NCBI RefSeq assembly: GCF_016908975.1
Contig: NZ_JAFBEX010000025.1
Location: 1-64,000, forward strand
From: Neobacillus cucumis
GTDB taxonomy: Bacteria; Bacillota; Bacilli; Bacillales; Cytobacillaceae
DNA length: 64,000 nucleotides
Reading direction: 5' to 3'
A program made the position numbers and the translations under genes. The notes beneath the pieces are model-generated. The model was not told the DNA's origin. It searched no databases and was given only the letters and a program-made list of their open reading frames with translations. This document shows, piece after piece, positions 8,219 through 15,904 of the stretch. How positions within the stretch are numbered: position 1 is the stretch's first letter; every line of letters starts with the position of its first letter.

Positions 8219-9717
8219 GATAATTTCCTACTTTCAGTGTTAGTATTGTTTTCCACAACAGTTTTTTTGTTTTTTAGCCTTTTTGATAAAACTATAATTA
8301 CTGCTACAAGAACAAGAATTATTTGTGGAATCGTGCTTTCCCATGATGGGTATAGTGCAAAAAACTCTATACTTGGGATGCTTTCAGAATTCGTTGTTTG
8401 GATTAACCCAGATAATTGCAGACTGTGTATTCCCATTCCCGCAAACTTAACGCAAAGATAAAATACGATTAAACTTGATACCATAAAGAATGGGCGAAGA
8501 GACAATTTCAATCCTACAAACACCATTAGATAAGCCAAAATTCCAAGGATTGCCGCCCCAATAAGAAAACCGATTAAAAGTGATTGAAGTTTTATTTGGC
8601 TTGCCATTCCGATATAAAACAATACTGTTTCTGTTCCTTCACGAAACACTGCAAGAAAAGCTAGAATGCCTAACGAGATAAGTTTACCTGTTGATAATGC
8701 TGTTTGGCTTTTTTCACGAATATATCGATTCCAATCGGCGATATTTGATTGGCTATGAAGCCAATAGCTCATATACATTAACATAGCTGCCGCAAAAACA
8801 CCCGTCCATCCAGCGATTAGGGCATTATTGTTGCCAAAAGCTCCAGATGAGATCACAAATTTTACAATGACAGCTAAAATCACACTAACGCCTAGACCTG
8901 ATAAAACTCCAGTCCAAATCCAGCCTCTTCCCTTTCCTTCTCCTGACTTTTTCACAAAAGACATAAGAGCAATGACTACCAGTAATGCTTCTAAGCCTTC
9001 ACGAATAAGAATCATTGCTGCATCCCAATAAGTGTAACTGGATTTTTCAGCCAATGGAGTTAGATAATTTATCATGCTATCAATTGTTTTATTAGCTAGT
9101 CTATAATTGGGAGGATTTGCTGCAAGCATAGCTTGAATAGAAACCAAGTCTCTTTCTGAATCACTATAAACTGATGCCGATTGAGCTACCACTACTCCTT
9201 CAACACTTAACCAACTACTACTTGCCTTTTTAATTCCTTCCAGGGCCTGAGCTTGATTTTGTTCTTTAACTTCTTTCTTTGTTTGTTGAAGAATCAAGAT
9301 AAAATCATCTAAAGAAATATCTTCTTTCTTAAAACCTGCTTCTTTTGGATACCCACCATTTACAAACTTTTCATTTACAGCTTTTAAATCTTGTAAAGCC
9401 AGTAAAACTTGATCTTGTTTTTTAAGGGTAAAGGCATAAACCACCTGTCCCATATTCGATTCAATTTCTCGATATGCAGTAGCTGAATCACCTTTTATAC
9501 CATCTTCTATTTGTATCCAGGTTTTGTTAAATTGATCATAAGCCTTTTGTGCATTCGAAAGGTCTCCTTTGGAAGCAAAATCAATTGCTTGATCAATTGA
9601 AACATCAGCTTTCTTTAAATCCTCACCAGGACTTGTAGCCGCATATACTGGATTATGTAATCCAAATCCTAATATTAATAGAAGGATAGATAATTTTAGT
9701 AATAGATTTTTGCCCAT
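8215..9717 (-). CDS. FTR1/EfeU family iron permease with extracytoplasmic N-terminal domain
   Basis: This 500-residue protein imports iron across the membrane. It has a signal peptide (1-27), about 200 residues of extracytoplasmic helices with two or three related units, then seven or so membrane helices. The two FTR1 iron-binding motifs are present as REGLEALL (about 238) and REGTETVL (about 362). A lysine-rich cytoplasmic tail follows the last helix. AGGAGG lies seven bases before the ATG. Two Fur boxes upstream indicate iron repression. No EfeB-type peroxidase gene is nearby, unlike the ywbLMN operon of B. subtilis. Confidence 0.92.
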   Translation of the reverse strand: MGKNLLLKLSILLLILGFGLHNPVYAATSPGEDLKKADVSIDQAIDFASKGDLSNAQKAYDQFNKTWIQIEDGIKGDSATAYREIESNMGQVVYAFTLKKQDQVLLALQDLKAVNEKFVNGGYPKEAGFKKEDISLDDFILILQQTKKEVKEQNQAQALEGIKKASSSWLSVEGVVVAQSASVYSDSERDLVSIQAMLAANPPNYRLANKTIDSMINYLTPLAEKSSYTYWDAAMILIREGLEALLVVIALMSFVKKSGEGKGRGWIWTGVLSGLGVSVILAVIVKFVISSGAFGNNNALIAGWTGVFAAAMLMYMSYWLHSQSNIADWNRYIREKSQTALSTGKLISLGILAFLAVFREGTETVLFYIGMASQIKLQSLLIGFLIGAAILGILAYLMVFVGLKLSLRPFFMVSSLIVFYLCVKFAGMGIHSLQLSGLIQTTNSESIPSIEFFALYPSWESTIPQIILVLVAVIIVLSKRLKNKKTVVENNTNTESRKLS

Positions 9718-9742
9718 CGGATCCTCCTTGTTAATTTATAGT

Positions 9743-9757
9743 TGATAACAATTTTCA
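9743..9757 (-). promoter_or_regulatory. Fur box (proximal)
   Basis: TGATAACAATTTTCA matches the 7-1-7 Fur consensus TGATAATNATTATCA at 13 of 15 positions. It lies 26 bases before the FTR1 start codon. Confidence 0.65.
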
Positions 9758-9786
9758 ATATCATCTATAAATAATTTTATTTTAAC

Positions 9787-9801
9787 TGATAATGATTGTC
9801 A
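9787..9801 (-). promoter_or_regulatory. Fur box (distal)
   Basis: TGATAATGATTGTCA matches the 7-1-7 Fur consensus with one mismatch. It lies about 70 bases before the FTR1 start, in the expected promoter region. Together with the proximal site this predicts induction under iron limitation. Confidence 0.8.
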
Positions 9802-9915
9802 ATTAAAGATTTGTAGTAATTAGTTACATTTATGTGAACATTCATGAAAGTTTAGGAATTACTCTTTGATTGATGGTAAAAGGAATTTGACAATAAAGCC
9901 CACATTTTGGAATTT

Positions 9916-10017
9916 ATGCAGTCCTTATCTAGACTGGTTTTTAGTCGGGGCTATAAATTAAGCCAAATCTCTAATTACATTTTTCATTTCATTGGTACAT
10001 CATTTGTGTTCTACTAA
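9916..10017 (+). pseudogene. Decayed YjcZ-like peptide gene
   Basis: A 33-codon frame ends in IGTSFVFY, the same C terminus as the YjcZ peptides at 5922-6174, but the Gly/Tyr-rich head and most of the hydrophobic helix are replaced by unrelated residues, and there is no ribosome binding site. A good terminator follows at 10039. Confidence 0.45.
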
Positions 10018-10038
10018 TAATAAGATGGATGGAGCAGG

Positions 10039-10066
10039 AAAAGGTCCCTTATCGGACCTTTTTTGA
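10039..10066 (+). terminator. Rho-independent terminator
   Basis: AAAGGTCC and GGACCTTT form a short strong stem followed by a T run, after the decayed YjcZ-like gene. Confidence 0.75.
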
Positions 10067-10205
10067 TGGCTAATTTGCATAGTGTATATTTCGAGCTTTT
10101 AGTTGTTTGACGAGAGTAGATGAGGGTTTCTCCCTATCAAAATCGAAATCGAGATAGAGAAAAGAAGACGCGGATTGTTTGAAGCAAATGATTTAAACGT
10201 GTTTC

Positions 10206-10232
10206 CAAAGAGCCTACGGGCTCTCTTTTTTA
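10206..10232 (+). terminator. Rho-independent terminator
   Basis: AAAGAGCC and GGGCTCT pair around a 3-4-nt loop followed by CTTTTTT. No complete gene precedes it, so it probably belonged to a lost gene. Confidence 0.65.
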
Positions 10233-10272
10233 AGATTTTTTCATCTAAAAGTTAATGAACTACGGCTACTTT

Positions 10273-10307
10273 TAAACAGTGATATAGGGCCAACATATCA
10301 CTGTTTT
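10273..10307. terminator. Hairpin, possibly a terminator
   Basis: AAACAGTGATAT and ATATCACTGTTT form a perfect 12-bp stem with a 9-nt loop, followed by a short T run. Confidence 0.5.
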
Positions 10308-10353
10308 GTTGCTGATACTATATATCATGTCTAACTTTTTTAGCAATTCATTT

Positions 10354-10466
10354 TCAGCGTGCAATAGAAACATCAAAATCGTTCTCCTTAAAAATCAGCC
10401 GGGGTAATTCTCCATTCTCGCTTTCAGTAATAAAGATTCTTTTAAATTCATCAGTGTATGTAAGGC
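10354..10466 (-). pseudogene. IS3-family OrfA N-terminal fragment
   Basis: An open frame of about 36 codons reads GLTYTDEFKRIFITESE, then GELPRLIFKENDFDV, and stops. This resembles the N-terminal helix-turn-helix of IS3-type OrfA proteins of Bacillus (pattern YTDEFK..F...N.G.LPREIFEE.GFDV). The start codon and everything after the first 40 residues are missing, so it is a relic. The family assignment is from memory of the pattern. Confidence 0.5.
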
Positions 10467-10479
10467 CGAGCCTAGGTGG

Positions 10480-10665
10480 TATCATATAACGGGTGGGATT
10501 CCTGTCAAGTAAGAACTAACCATTCTCTCGTATCGAGTCTTGGAGCGCTAAAGGTAACTTTAGTCTTTAAGCATAGACTGTTAGGTTACGGGCCCGAAAG
10601 CCAGATAGTTGAAGGAATTGAGCTAGATAATGTTAGTAATTCGAGAGGGATGAAAAATATTGGAG
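10480..10665 (+). ncRNA. Possible truncated group II intron (domain I) fragment
   Basis: The stretch is GC-richer than its surroundings and packed with small hairpins. CTAAAG-GTAA-CTTTAG is a perfect stem with a GNRA tetraloop, AGTCT/AGACT encloses the next loop, and GGGCCCGAAAGCC carries a GAAA loop. The general look, including GGGTGGGATTCC followed by AAGTAAGAACTAACC, resembles domain I of bacterial group II introns. There is no domain V hairpin and no reverse transcriptase gene, so at most a 5' fragment remains. The 73-codon frame across it has no ribosome binding site and is not reported as a gene. Confidence 0.35.
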
Positions 10666-10699
10666 CAAGGCATTTTGTAAAAGGTGGTATTTCTTAGCT

Positions 10700-11371
10700 G
10701 TGAATTATTGCCTTGCTCGGATATTAGTTTATGCAATACAACTGAATTTTTATACAAAAATTGGAAATATCGCCTTCCCATATTGTAAAATAATTAATAA
10801 TTTGGATATAAGTGTTCCTGTATTTTTTGAATAATTATTTACTAAAAAAGGCAGAATTGGAGGAATTTGAGACGGAATTACAAACTCATTTTTGATTCCG
10901 AATAAATTTTACAGTATTCAAACCAATCATTTGCGCAGCTAACGCCGTGTTACCGTCAAAAAAATAGGAGCGATAGAAAGATCGGCAACTTTCAGGTTTT
11001 CGGTGCCAAATACATTTTAGTTGAAAAACTAATTGTTCTTTAAAAGCAGTCCATTTTTTGTTTTGGTTTTTAATCTTTCTTCCAACATATGAATCATAAA
11101 AAGAAATGATCAGCTTCCCTTAAACCATTGTCTGTTTATAGGGAAAATTAAACTAACATTTAATTAAGCTGGTCCATAGTTACATGTCCAAGCAGTTGAG
11201 GTTGAATGTATTCCCCTCCTTTTTTACGACTTTATTAAAGCATATTTATCGAATAATCTGAATATGTTTTGGACGGGAATTGATCTATTAGGTATTAAAA
11301 CAAATAAAAAAACCTTAACGTTTTAGGCATTAAGGGTTGAAGGTTTAATTTTATGTAGTTTTATAGAAAAA
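10700..11371. other. Gene-free AT-rich stretch
   Basis: No frame with a ribosome binding site is visible on either strand. A hairpin (CCTTAA/TTAAGG, about 11308-11337) lies just downstream of the DsbA remnant on the minus strand and may be its old terminator. Confidence 0.45.
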
Positions 11372-11587
11372 CTAATTCTTAGTAGAGGCCTCATTTACCA
11401 TATCAATAAGTTCCTGATAAGAATTACCGTTAAATTGTTTTCCATTTACAAAGAATGTCGGTGTCCCTGAAATTCCTAATTGATTAACATAAGAAGTGTC
11501 CTTATCTAAAGCACTTTAATATTTTTTTGTTTTGAATACTTTGGCCACTTTCTCACTATCTGTTTGGCTAACCACTTTGCTTATGTC
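11372..11587 (-). pseudogene. DsbA/BdbD-like thioredoxin-fold protein, C-terminal remnant
   Basis: The frame carries YVNQLGISGTPTFFVNGKQ and ends NEASTKN, the typical C-terminal half of DsbA-family oxidoreductases with the cis-Pro loop GTPT. An in-frame TAA interrupts it about 20 codons before this motif, and the catalytic CxxC half is absent. It follows directly on the DoxX remnant, so a deletion seems to have fused two neighbours of a former operon. Confidence 0.75.
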
Positions 11588-11683
11588 TTACCTCCTTTGA
11601 ATTTTGATAAATCCATGTGCAAAGAAGGTAATACCTAATACAACCCTTAATAGTAATGAACTAATTTCTTGACTGTTTCTCAT
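11588..11683 (-). pseudogene. DoxX family protein, N-terminal remnant
   Basis: A good ribosome binding site (AAAGGAG) precedes an ATG and 31 codons, of which about 28 look like the first membrane helix of a DoxX protein (ISSLLLRVVLGITFFAHGF). The frame then runs into unrelated sequence and stops. DoxX proteins are four-helix membrane proteins of about 130 residues linked to thiol and sulfur metabolism. The promoter region still carries a BlaI-like dyad. Confidence 0.65.
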
Positions 11684-11709
11684 TTTTATTCTCCTTTCAA
11701 AACCACTAC

Positions 11710-11724
11710 ACTACATTATTTAGT
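11710..11724 (-). promoter_or_regulatory. BlaI/MecI-like operator dyad (one mismatch)
   Basis: ACTACATTATTTAGT matches the dyad ACTACAnnnTGTAGT with one mismatch and lies 27 bases before the DoxX remnant's start codon. The core is the type bound by BlaI/MecI/PenI repressors (TACTACA/TGTAGTA). Confidence 0.55.
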
Positions 11725-11829
11725 GTAAAAATATATAAAAAATCTAGACATGGAATCTCTAGAAATTTATTATTAAATTGAACATATTTAAAACCAAATA
11801 GTTTTTGATTGTACTAATTAATCAACCGC

Positions 11830-11844
11830 ACTACAAATTGTAGT
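11830..11844 (+). promoter_or_regulatory. BlaI/MecI-like operator dyad
   Basis: ACTACAAATTGTAGT is a perfect 6-3-6 dyad, 55 bases before the TTG start of the LspA-like gene. It is one of three such sites, all in front of genes for envelope or thiol proteins. Confidence 0.6.
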
Positions 11845-11899
11845 GATTAGATTTTTTTCGTCAAGTATAATACCGATTTTTAGGAAGGAAGGCCTGATT

Positions 11900-12412
11900 T
11901 TGTACTATTTTTTTATTACTTTTGTTATTTTGATCGATCAATTATCAAAATATTGGATTCGGACTCATATAAAAGTAGGTAATTCTATTGAAGTCTGGAA
12001 AGGTGTTTTGAATCTTAGCCACATTGAAAATAGTGGAGCCGCATTTAGTTCTTTTCAAGGGTATGGACGATACTTTGTGCCTATTGCTTTTTTAATGGCT
12101 ATTATACTGATTAAATATCGTAACGATGTTAATAATAGGAGGTTTTTAGTTGATTTAGGCACTGGCCTCATAATTGGAGGAGGAATAGGAAATGCGATAG
12201 ATCGTATTTTATATAGTCAGGTTACGGATTTTATATCATTTCATTCAAACCATGGTATCCTAAACTTCGCAGATTATTTCATTCATTATGGTATGATAAT
12301 TTTATTAATTGATTTGATTATTAGCCATTTATTAAATAGAAGAGCTCATAAAAAACTTAGGGGGTTGTCCTTTATTGGACTTCCCGCGTTTTCTTTATTC
12401 AGCTTCATCTAA
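11900..12412 (+). CDS. lspA: Lipoprotein signal peptidase (LspA) paralogue
   Basis: This 170-residue integral membrane aspartyl protease removes signal peptides from lipidated prolipoproteins. Four hydrophobic segments are visible. The LspA signatures are DQLSKYWIR, HIENSGAAFS, GGGIGNAIDRI with the first catalytic Asp, and NFADYFI with the second. The frame is open upstream to 11843, but GAAGG lies seven bases before a TTG at 11900, which also places the first helix correctly. Its isolated position and BlaI-like operator suggest a specialised paralogue rather than the housekeeping copy, which normally sits beside ileS and rluD. Confidence 0.88.
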   Translation: MYYFFITFVILIDQLSKYWIRTHIKVGNSIEVWKGVLNLSHIENSGAAFSSFQGYGRYFVPIAFLMAIILIKYRNDVNNRRFLVDLGTGLIIGGGIGNAIDRILYSQVTDFISFHSNHGILNFADYFIHYGMIILLIDLIISHLLNRRAHKKLRGLSFIGLPAFSLFSFI

Positions 12413-12528
12413 TGTTAAACCATAATCATTAAAATGATCAAAAAAATCATGACATATTTATAATATTTTTAGGATGATTCGAATTCTAAATTCATTTATG
12501 TTTTAAAAGTATTTTAGGAGTGGTGGAC

Positions 12529-13152
12529 ATGAAAATATTGGTTTTCGGAGCAACAGGACCTACTGGCCAGCATATTGTTCGTCAGGGTCTAGAATTAGGA
12601 TATGAAATCACTGCATTTGTTCGAGACCCAAGTAGATTGAATTTAAAACATCAACATTTATCTGTGATAACAGGTGACGTACAAAATTCCAACTCTGTTT
12701 TAAATGCAGTACGAGGATTCGACTTAATTATAAGTGCATTAGGAAATGGAAAATCGCTCACAGGTAATGTTTTTTCAGTAGGAATTAAAAATATCGTTGA
12801 TGCAATGAAGCAGTGCCATATCAGAAGGATTATCGTAATGTCGGCATTTGGTGTTGGTAACAGTTTGAATCGGGTACCCGTGTTACCAAAAGTGTTCTAT
12901 AAAACACTTCTGAAGAGTACTTTCGCTGATAAAGAAATTGGGGAAAAATATTTAAATCAAAGTAACCTAGATTGGACATTGGTGCACCCAGTAATCCTAA
13001 CCAATGGACCCAAGTCTGGAGTTTATAAAAGTGGAGAAATCATTAGTGTTGGTGCATTTCCGAAAATCTCTCGTGCTGATGTAGCTGATTTTATGCTTAG
13101 GTTAGTATCGGATAAAACCACCAATAAACGTACCTTTGTAATCAGTAGCTAA
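12529..13152 (+). CDS. NAD(P)-binding oxidoreductase of the NmrA/BVR-like SDR family
   Basis: This 207-residue Rossmann protein has the cofactor loop GATGPTGQH at residues 7-15, an atypical SDR GxxGxxG form, then GDVQNSNSV, the strand LIISALGNG and the helix-preceding IRRIIVMSAFG. The region NLDWTLVHPVIL matches the substrate-side end of the family. There is no YxxxK catalytic pair, as usual for this group. AGGAG lies eight bases before the ATG at 12529; the upstream GTG codons overlap that spacer. The substrate is unknown. It is convergent with the SCO gene and shares the terminator that follows. Confidence 0.82.
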   Translation: MKILVFGATGPTGQHIVRQGLELGYEITAFVRDPSRLNLKHQHLSVITGDVQNSNSVLNAVRGFDLIISALGNGKSLTGNVFSVGIKNIVDAMKQCHIRRIIVMSAFGVGNSLNRVPVLPKVFYKTLLKSTFADKEIGEKYLNQSNLDWTLVHPVILTNGPKSGVYKSGEIISVGAFPKISRADVADFMLRLVSDKTTNKRTFVISS

Positions 13153-13188
13153 ATTGTCAGAAAATGAACTTATATTTATTGCTTTAAT

Positions 13189-13233
13189 AAAAAGACTCGC
13201 TCTAATGGACAACAGAGCGAGTCTTGGTTTTCT
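13189..13233. terminator. Bidirectional terminator between convergent genes
   Basis: AAGACTCGCTCT and AGAGCGAGTCTT form a perfect 12-bp stem with a 9-nt loop, flanked by A and T runs. It can serve the SDR gene and the SCO gene. Confidence 0.85.
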
Positions 13234-13261
13234 AATAGGTGGTATGTAGTTCTACAGTGTT

Positions 13262-13912
13262 TCATGGCATTTTACTTATTATATAACTAATCGCATTTGA
13301 CCATTCTTTGATAGTGGCCCCATCATCTTGAGGGTTCCCATCATACATTTCTTTCCCATTGCTGTTCACAAAAAGCATTTCGGATGTATGTATGACATCT
13401 TGTGTTTTACTTGGTTGTTCCACTATTAGCCCATAATCTTTCCAAATTTTTTTAAGAGTATCAACGGAACCAGTTAGAAAATACCAGTTTTTGAGGTGGG
13501 ATAGTCCTTCCTGGTCTGAGAAAGCTTTTACATCACTTACTTTATTATAGTATTGGTTTACATTCAAACCGATGTAAACTACATTTTTAGCACTCGTTCC
13601 TAATTGTTGGTTCGCATTGATTAACTCTTGAGAAATAATCGGACAAACATCGGTACACCTAGGGTCGATTGGTTGGATAACCATTTTTTTATTTTTAAAA
13701 TCAGTTAAAGAAACAACTTTCCCGTTTTGATCAGTAAGAGTAAATTTGGGCGGATTTTTAGGCGAAACTTCAGAAATGCCAAGGTCTTTTTCAAATTTCT
13801 TAAGGTTGGGATCAAAAGCTTCTGTGGACTTGTTATGGAAGTAATACCATACATTAAAAACAACGAGAACAGCTACAACGAAGTATAGAAACCACCTTAA
13901 CTTTTTTAACAT
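13262..13912 (-). CDS. SCO1/SenC family thiol/copper protein
   Basis: This 216-residue protein is anchored by one N-terminal helix (about 5-27) with a thioredoxin-fold domain outside the membrane. The copper/thiol motif CTDVCP (about residues 86-91) and the distal His in IHTSEM are both present, so copper delivery to cytochrome oxidase Cu-A or thiol reduction is possible. It has about 20 residues more N-terminal linker than B. subtilis YpmQ. AAGGAAAGG precedes the ATG at a spacing of about 10. It lies 111 bases after the L,D-transpeptidase gene on the same strand and may be co-transcribed if the weak hairpin between them is read through. Confidence 0.88.
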   Translation of the reverse strand: MLKKLRWFLYFVVAVLVVFNVWYYFHNKSTEAFDPNLKKFEKDLGISEVSPKNPPKFTLTDQNGKVVSLTDFKNKKMVIQPIDPRCTDVCPIISQELINANQQLGTSAKNVVYIGLNVNQYYNKVSDVKAFSDQEGLSHLKNWYFLTGSVDTLKKIWKDYGLIVEQPSKTQDVIHTSEMLFVNSNGKEMYDGNPQDDGATIKEWSNAISYIISKMP

Positions 13913-13978
13913 CTTTATACATCCTTTCCTTTATTCATTTATGCTCTTTTAAATTCTATAACATTTCAAATAAAACAA

Positions 13979-14010
13979 GATTAATAGCCTGGAGTTTCCT
14001 CCAAGCCGTT
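13979..14010 (-). terminator. Weak terminator-like hairpin
   Basis: On the minus strand GCTTGGAG and CTCCAGGC pair around a GAAA tetraloop, followed by a mixed T-rich stretch. It lies between the transpeptidase stop codon and the SCO gene and may only partly end transcription. Confidence 0.45.
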
Positions 14011-14023
14011 ATACCTTATAAGT

Positions 14024-15475
14024 TTAATACACAACAACTGGTTCGTTCACACTAAGATTGTTATAAACAGAAGGCATTACGCCTGGTGGAGTGTTAACAC
14101 AGCCGCCTGAACCTGAATGTAGGTACGCTGTGCTAGTCCAATTGCTCCGCCAGCTGGCATCGTGGAATCCTTCTCCATCCAAGGTAAAAGGTGCCCAATA
14201 ATTGACAGGTACGTGGTAATTTGACATTCCCACTTCGCTTCCGACAAGGACGGCTGGGGACTTTTTGTACTCAATATACCATACACCTGGATGGGTATCT
14301 TCACCAACATCCTTTCTTCCTGTTACTACATGAGTGGTGAGCACCATCTTCCCGTTTTTATACAGCCAAATTCGCTGTTGGGCGATAGATACCTCAGCAT
14401 AGGTATCTCCGATTCCGTAATTGGTTGTGTTTTTAAAACCAATTCCGCCAGTGTTCCATCCCTTTCCATAAACGCTAGAAGCTACAACGGAAGTTTGCCC
14501 TGTTTCAAAAGCTTGTTGAATGGCTTTTGCCTCTTTATGCACATTGAGTGCCCAGCCATATGATTGGCCTTGTACTGAAATTACGCCGCCTGTAGTCGTT
14601 TTGAACTGAAAATTTTTGCCTAAAGTGGATTGGCTGGCGTTGATTTTATTCAATTCGTTGATGATGCCGTCCGTATCGACCGTAATCTGCAAATTCTTCG
14701 CCAAACCTACGTTTTTAATCAGGTCGCTTCCCTTCAAGGCGTAAACTTTGTCTTGTACGGTGTAATTGACTGTTCGTGCGAGGACAGCTTGCAAGGCCGC
14801 CTTTTCTTTCTGAATAATCGGGTCATTTACTTTAACTGGCTGACGATAGACAGGATTCAATACGATGACGCTGTTATATTGTTGCTTCTGAAATTGCTGC
14901 AACATGGTAGGTACATCATACTGTTGTCCAGGGACGCTTTCTGTCACCACCACTTTCCCCTGTTGCAATTTAACTTGGGCATCTTGTGGGGCTTTTAAAC
15001 GTTTGTTCAGAGCAGTCAGTTTTTGTTCTAAATGACTTTTCATCGTTTGGCTCTGATTTTGATTGACCTCTGTTGGCAACAACGTATAATTCTGAGTCTT
15101 GGAATTAGGAAGGAATGTCCTTTGAGTGGATAATACTTTATGGACATTGGATAGGTCTTGCTCTGCAAATCCTGCTTTTGTTTGGCCCTCATCCAAAACG
15201 AGTGCTTTGCCAATATAGACCTGATTTTTTGAAACAGAAATCTTTAATTTCTGCAATGCCTGTTCTGCGGTCAGGCCGCCAACATTTGTTCCGTTAATGT
15301 TGATATGGGAATTAAAATGATTATTTTGGTAATAGGATAATCCCCCTAATGCAAGTCCTCCTGCAACAACGATACCACCTAGTGCATAGATCCATTTTTT
15401 CGATGATTTCTTAGATACGTTTTTTGATTCTCTTGACTCTTCCTGTGGGACAATTGCCTGTGATACGTTTTCCAT
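14024..15475 (-). CDS. L,D-transpeptidase (YkuD) with PG_binding_4 domains
   Basis: This 483-residue protein is anchored by one helix (about 30-50, ALGGIVVAGGLALGGLSYY). The middle 280 residues are two PG_binding_4-type domains (starting at NINGTNVGGLTAEQALQKL). The C-terminal 115 residues are a YkuD catalytic domain with HSGSGGCVNTP holding the active-site His and Cys. It is expected to form 3-3 cross-links or to attach proteins to peptidoglycan outside the cell. GGAGGG precedes the ATG at 15475, preferred over an upstream start at 15520. A perfect BlaI-like dyad lies 128 bases upstream. Confidence 0.9.
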   Translation of the reverse strand: MENVSQAIVPQEESRESKNVSKKSSKKWIYALGGIVVAGGLALGGLSYYQNNHFNSHININGTNVGGLTAEQALQKLKISVSKNQVYIGKALVLDEGQTKAGFAEQDLSNVHKVLSTQRTFLPNSKTQNYTLLPTEVNQNQSQTMKSHLEQKLTALNKRLKAPQDAQVKLQQGKVVVTESVPGQQYDVPTMLQQFQKQQYNSVIVLNPVYRQPVKVNDPIIQKEKAALQAVLARTVNYTVQDKVYALKGSDLIKNVGLAKNLQITVDTDGIINELNKINASQSTLGKNFQFKTTTGGVISVQGQSYGWALNVHKEAKAIQQAFETGQTSVVASSVYGKGWNTGGIGFKNTTNYGIGDTYAEVSIAQQRIWLYKNGKMVLTTHVVTGRKDVGEDTHPGVWYIEYKKSPAVLVGSEVGMSNYHVPVNYWAPFTLDGEGFHDASWRSNWTSTAYLHSGSGGCVNTPPGVMPSVYNNLSVNEPVVVY

Positions 15476-15602
15476 TACCCTTCCCTCCACTTTCCTGTGA
15501 ACGCAGCCATCTTCGAACATTAGACTTAGAATGTTGCATCTTCTATTTTCGTTAATTTATATTTCCTTTAATGTTTTGTTGAAGATGAAATAGTAAATTT
15601 AC

Positions 15603-15617
15603 ACTACATTATGTAGT
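15603..15617 (-). promoter_or_regulatory. BlaI/MecI-like operator dyad
   Basis: ACTACATTATGTAGT is a perfect 6-3-6 dyad in the upstream region of the L,D-transpeptidase gene. Its outer sequence (TACACTACATTA) also matches the site at 11710. Confidence 0.6.
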
Positions 15618-15835
15618 TTTTATGTCAAACATTCTTGACTTCTTTTTTGTATTAGTATTTTAAAGGTGTTCTTGTGTTATTCTATTAAACTACTAACTAA
15701 TACAATTAAGAATGGACACAAATTCTGTGTTCTTTCCCCACTAACTTTTTGTCACATTTTTATTACATTCGTAACAATAATTAAAAAGATTCTATATTAT
15801 TGTCGGAATTCCTGCACGAAAGGTGAAATTTAATA

Positions 15836-15890
15836 AAAAAAAGCACCCTTTCCTTCAAAAGTTTGAAGGAAAGGGTGCTTTTTAAATATT
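15836..15890 (-). terminator. Strong Rho-independent terminator
   Basis: AAAGCACCCTTTCCTTCAAA pairs perfectly with its complement across a 2-nt centre, with flanking A and T runs. It ends the gltB-gltD operon. Confidence 0.9.
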
Positions 15891-15904
15891 ATAAATTACA
15901 TGTA

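Noticed and set aside
10476..10697. 73-codon plus-strand frame
   Set aside because: No ribosome binding site and unusual composition; the DNA looks like structured RNA, so no protein was called.
11838..11899. Upstream GTG start of the LspA-like protein
   Set aside because: The start would overlap the operator and add 19 residues not expected in the family; the TTG with a ribosome binding site is better.
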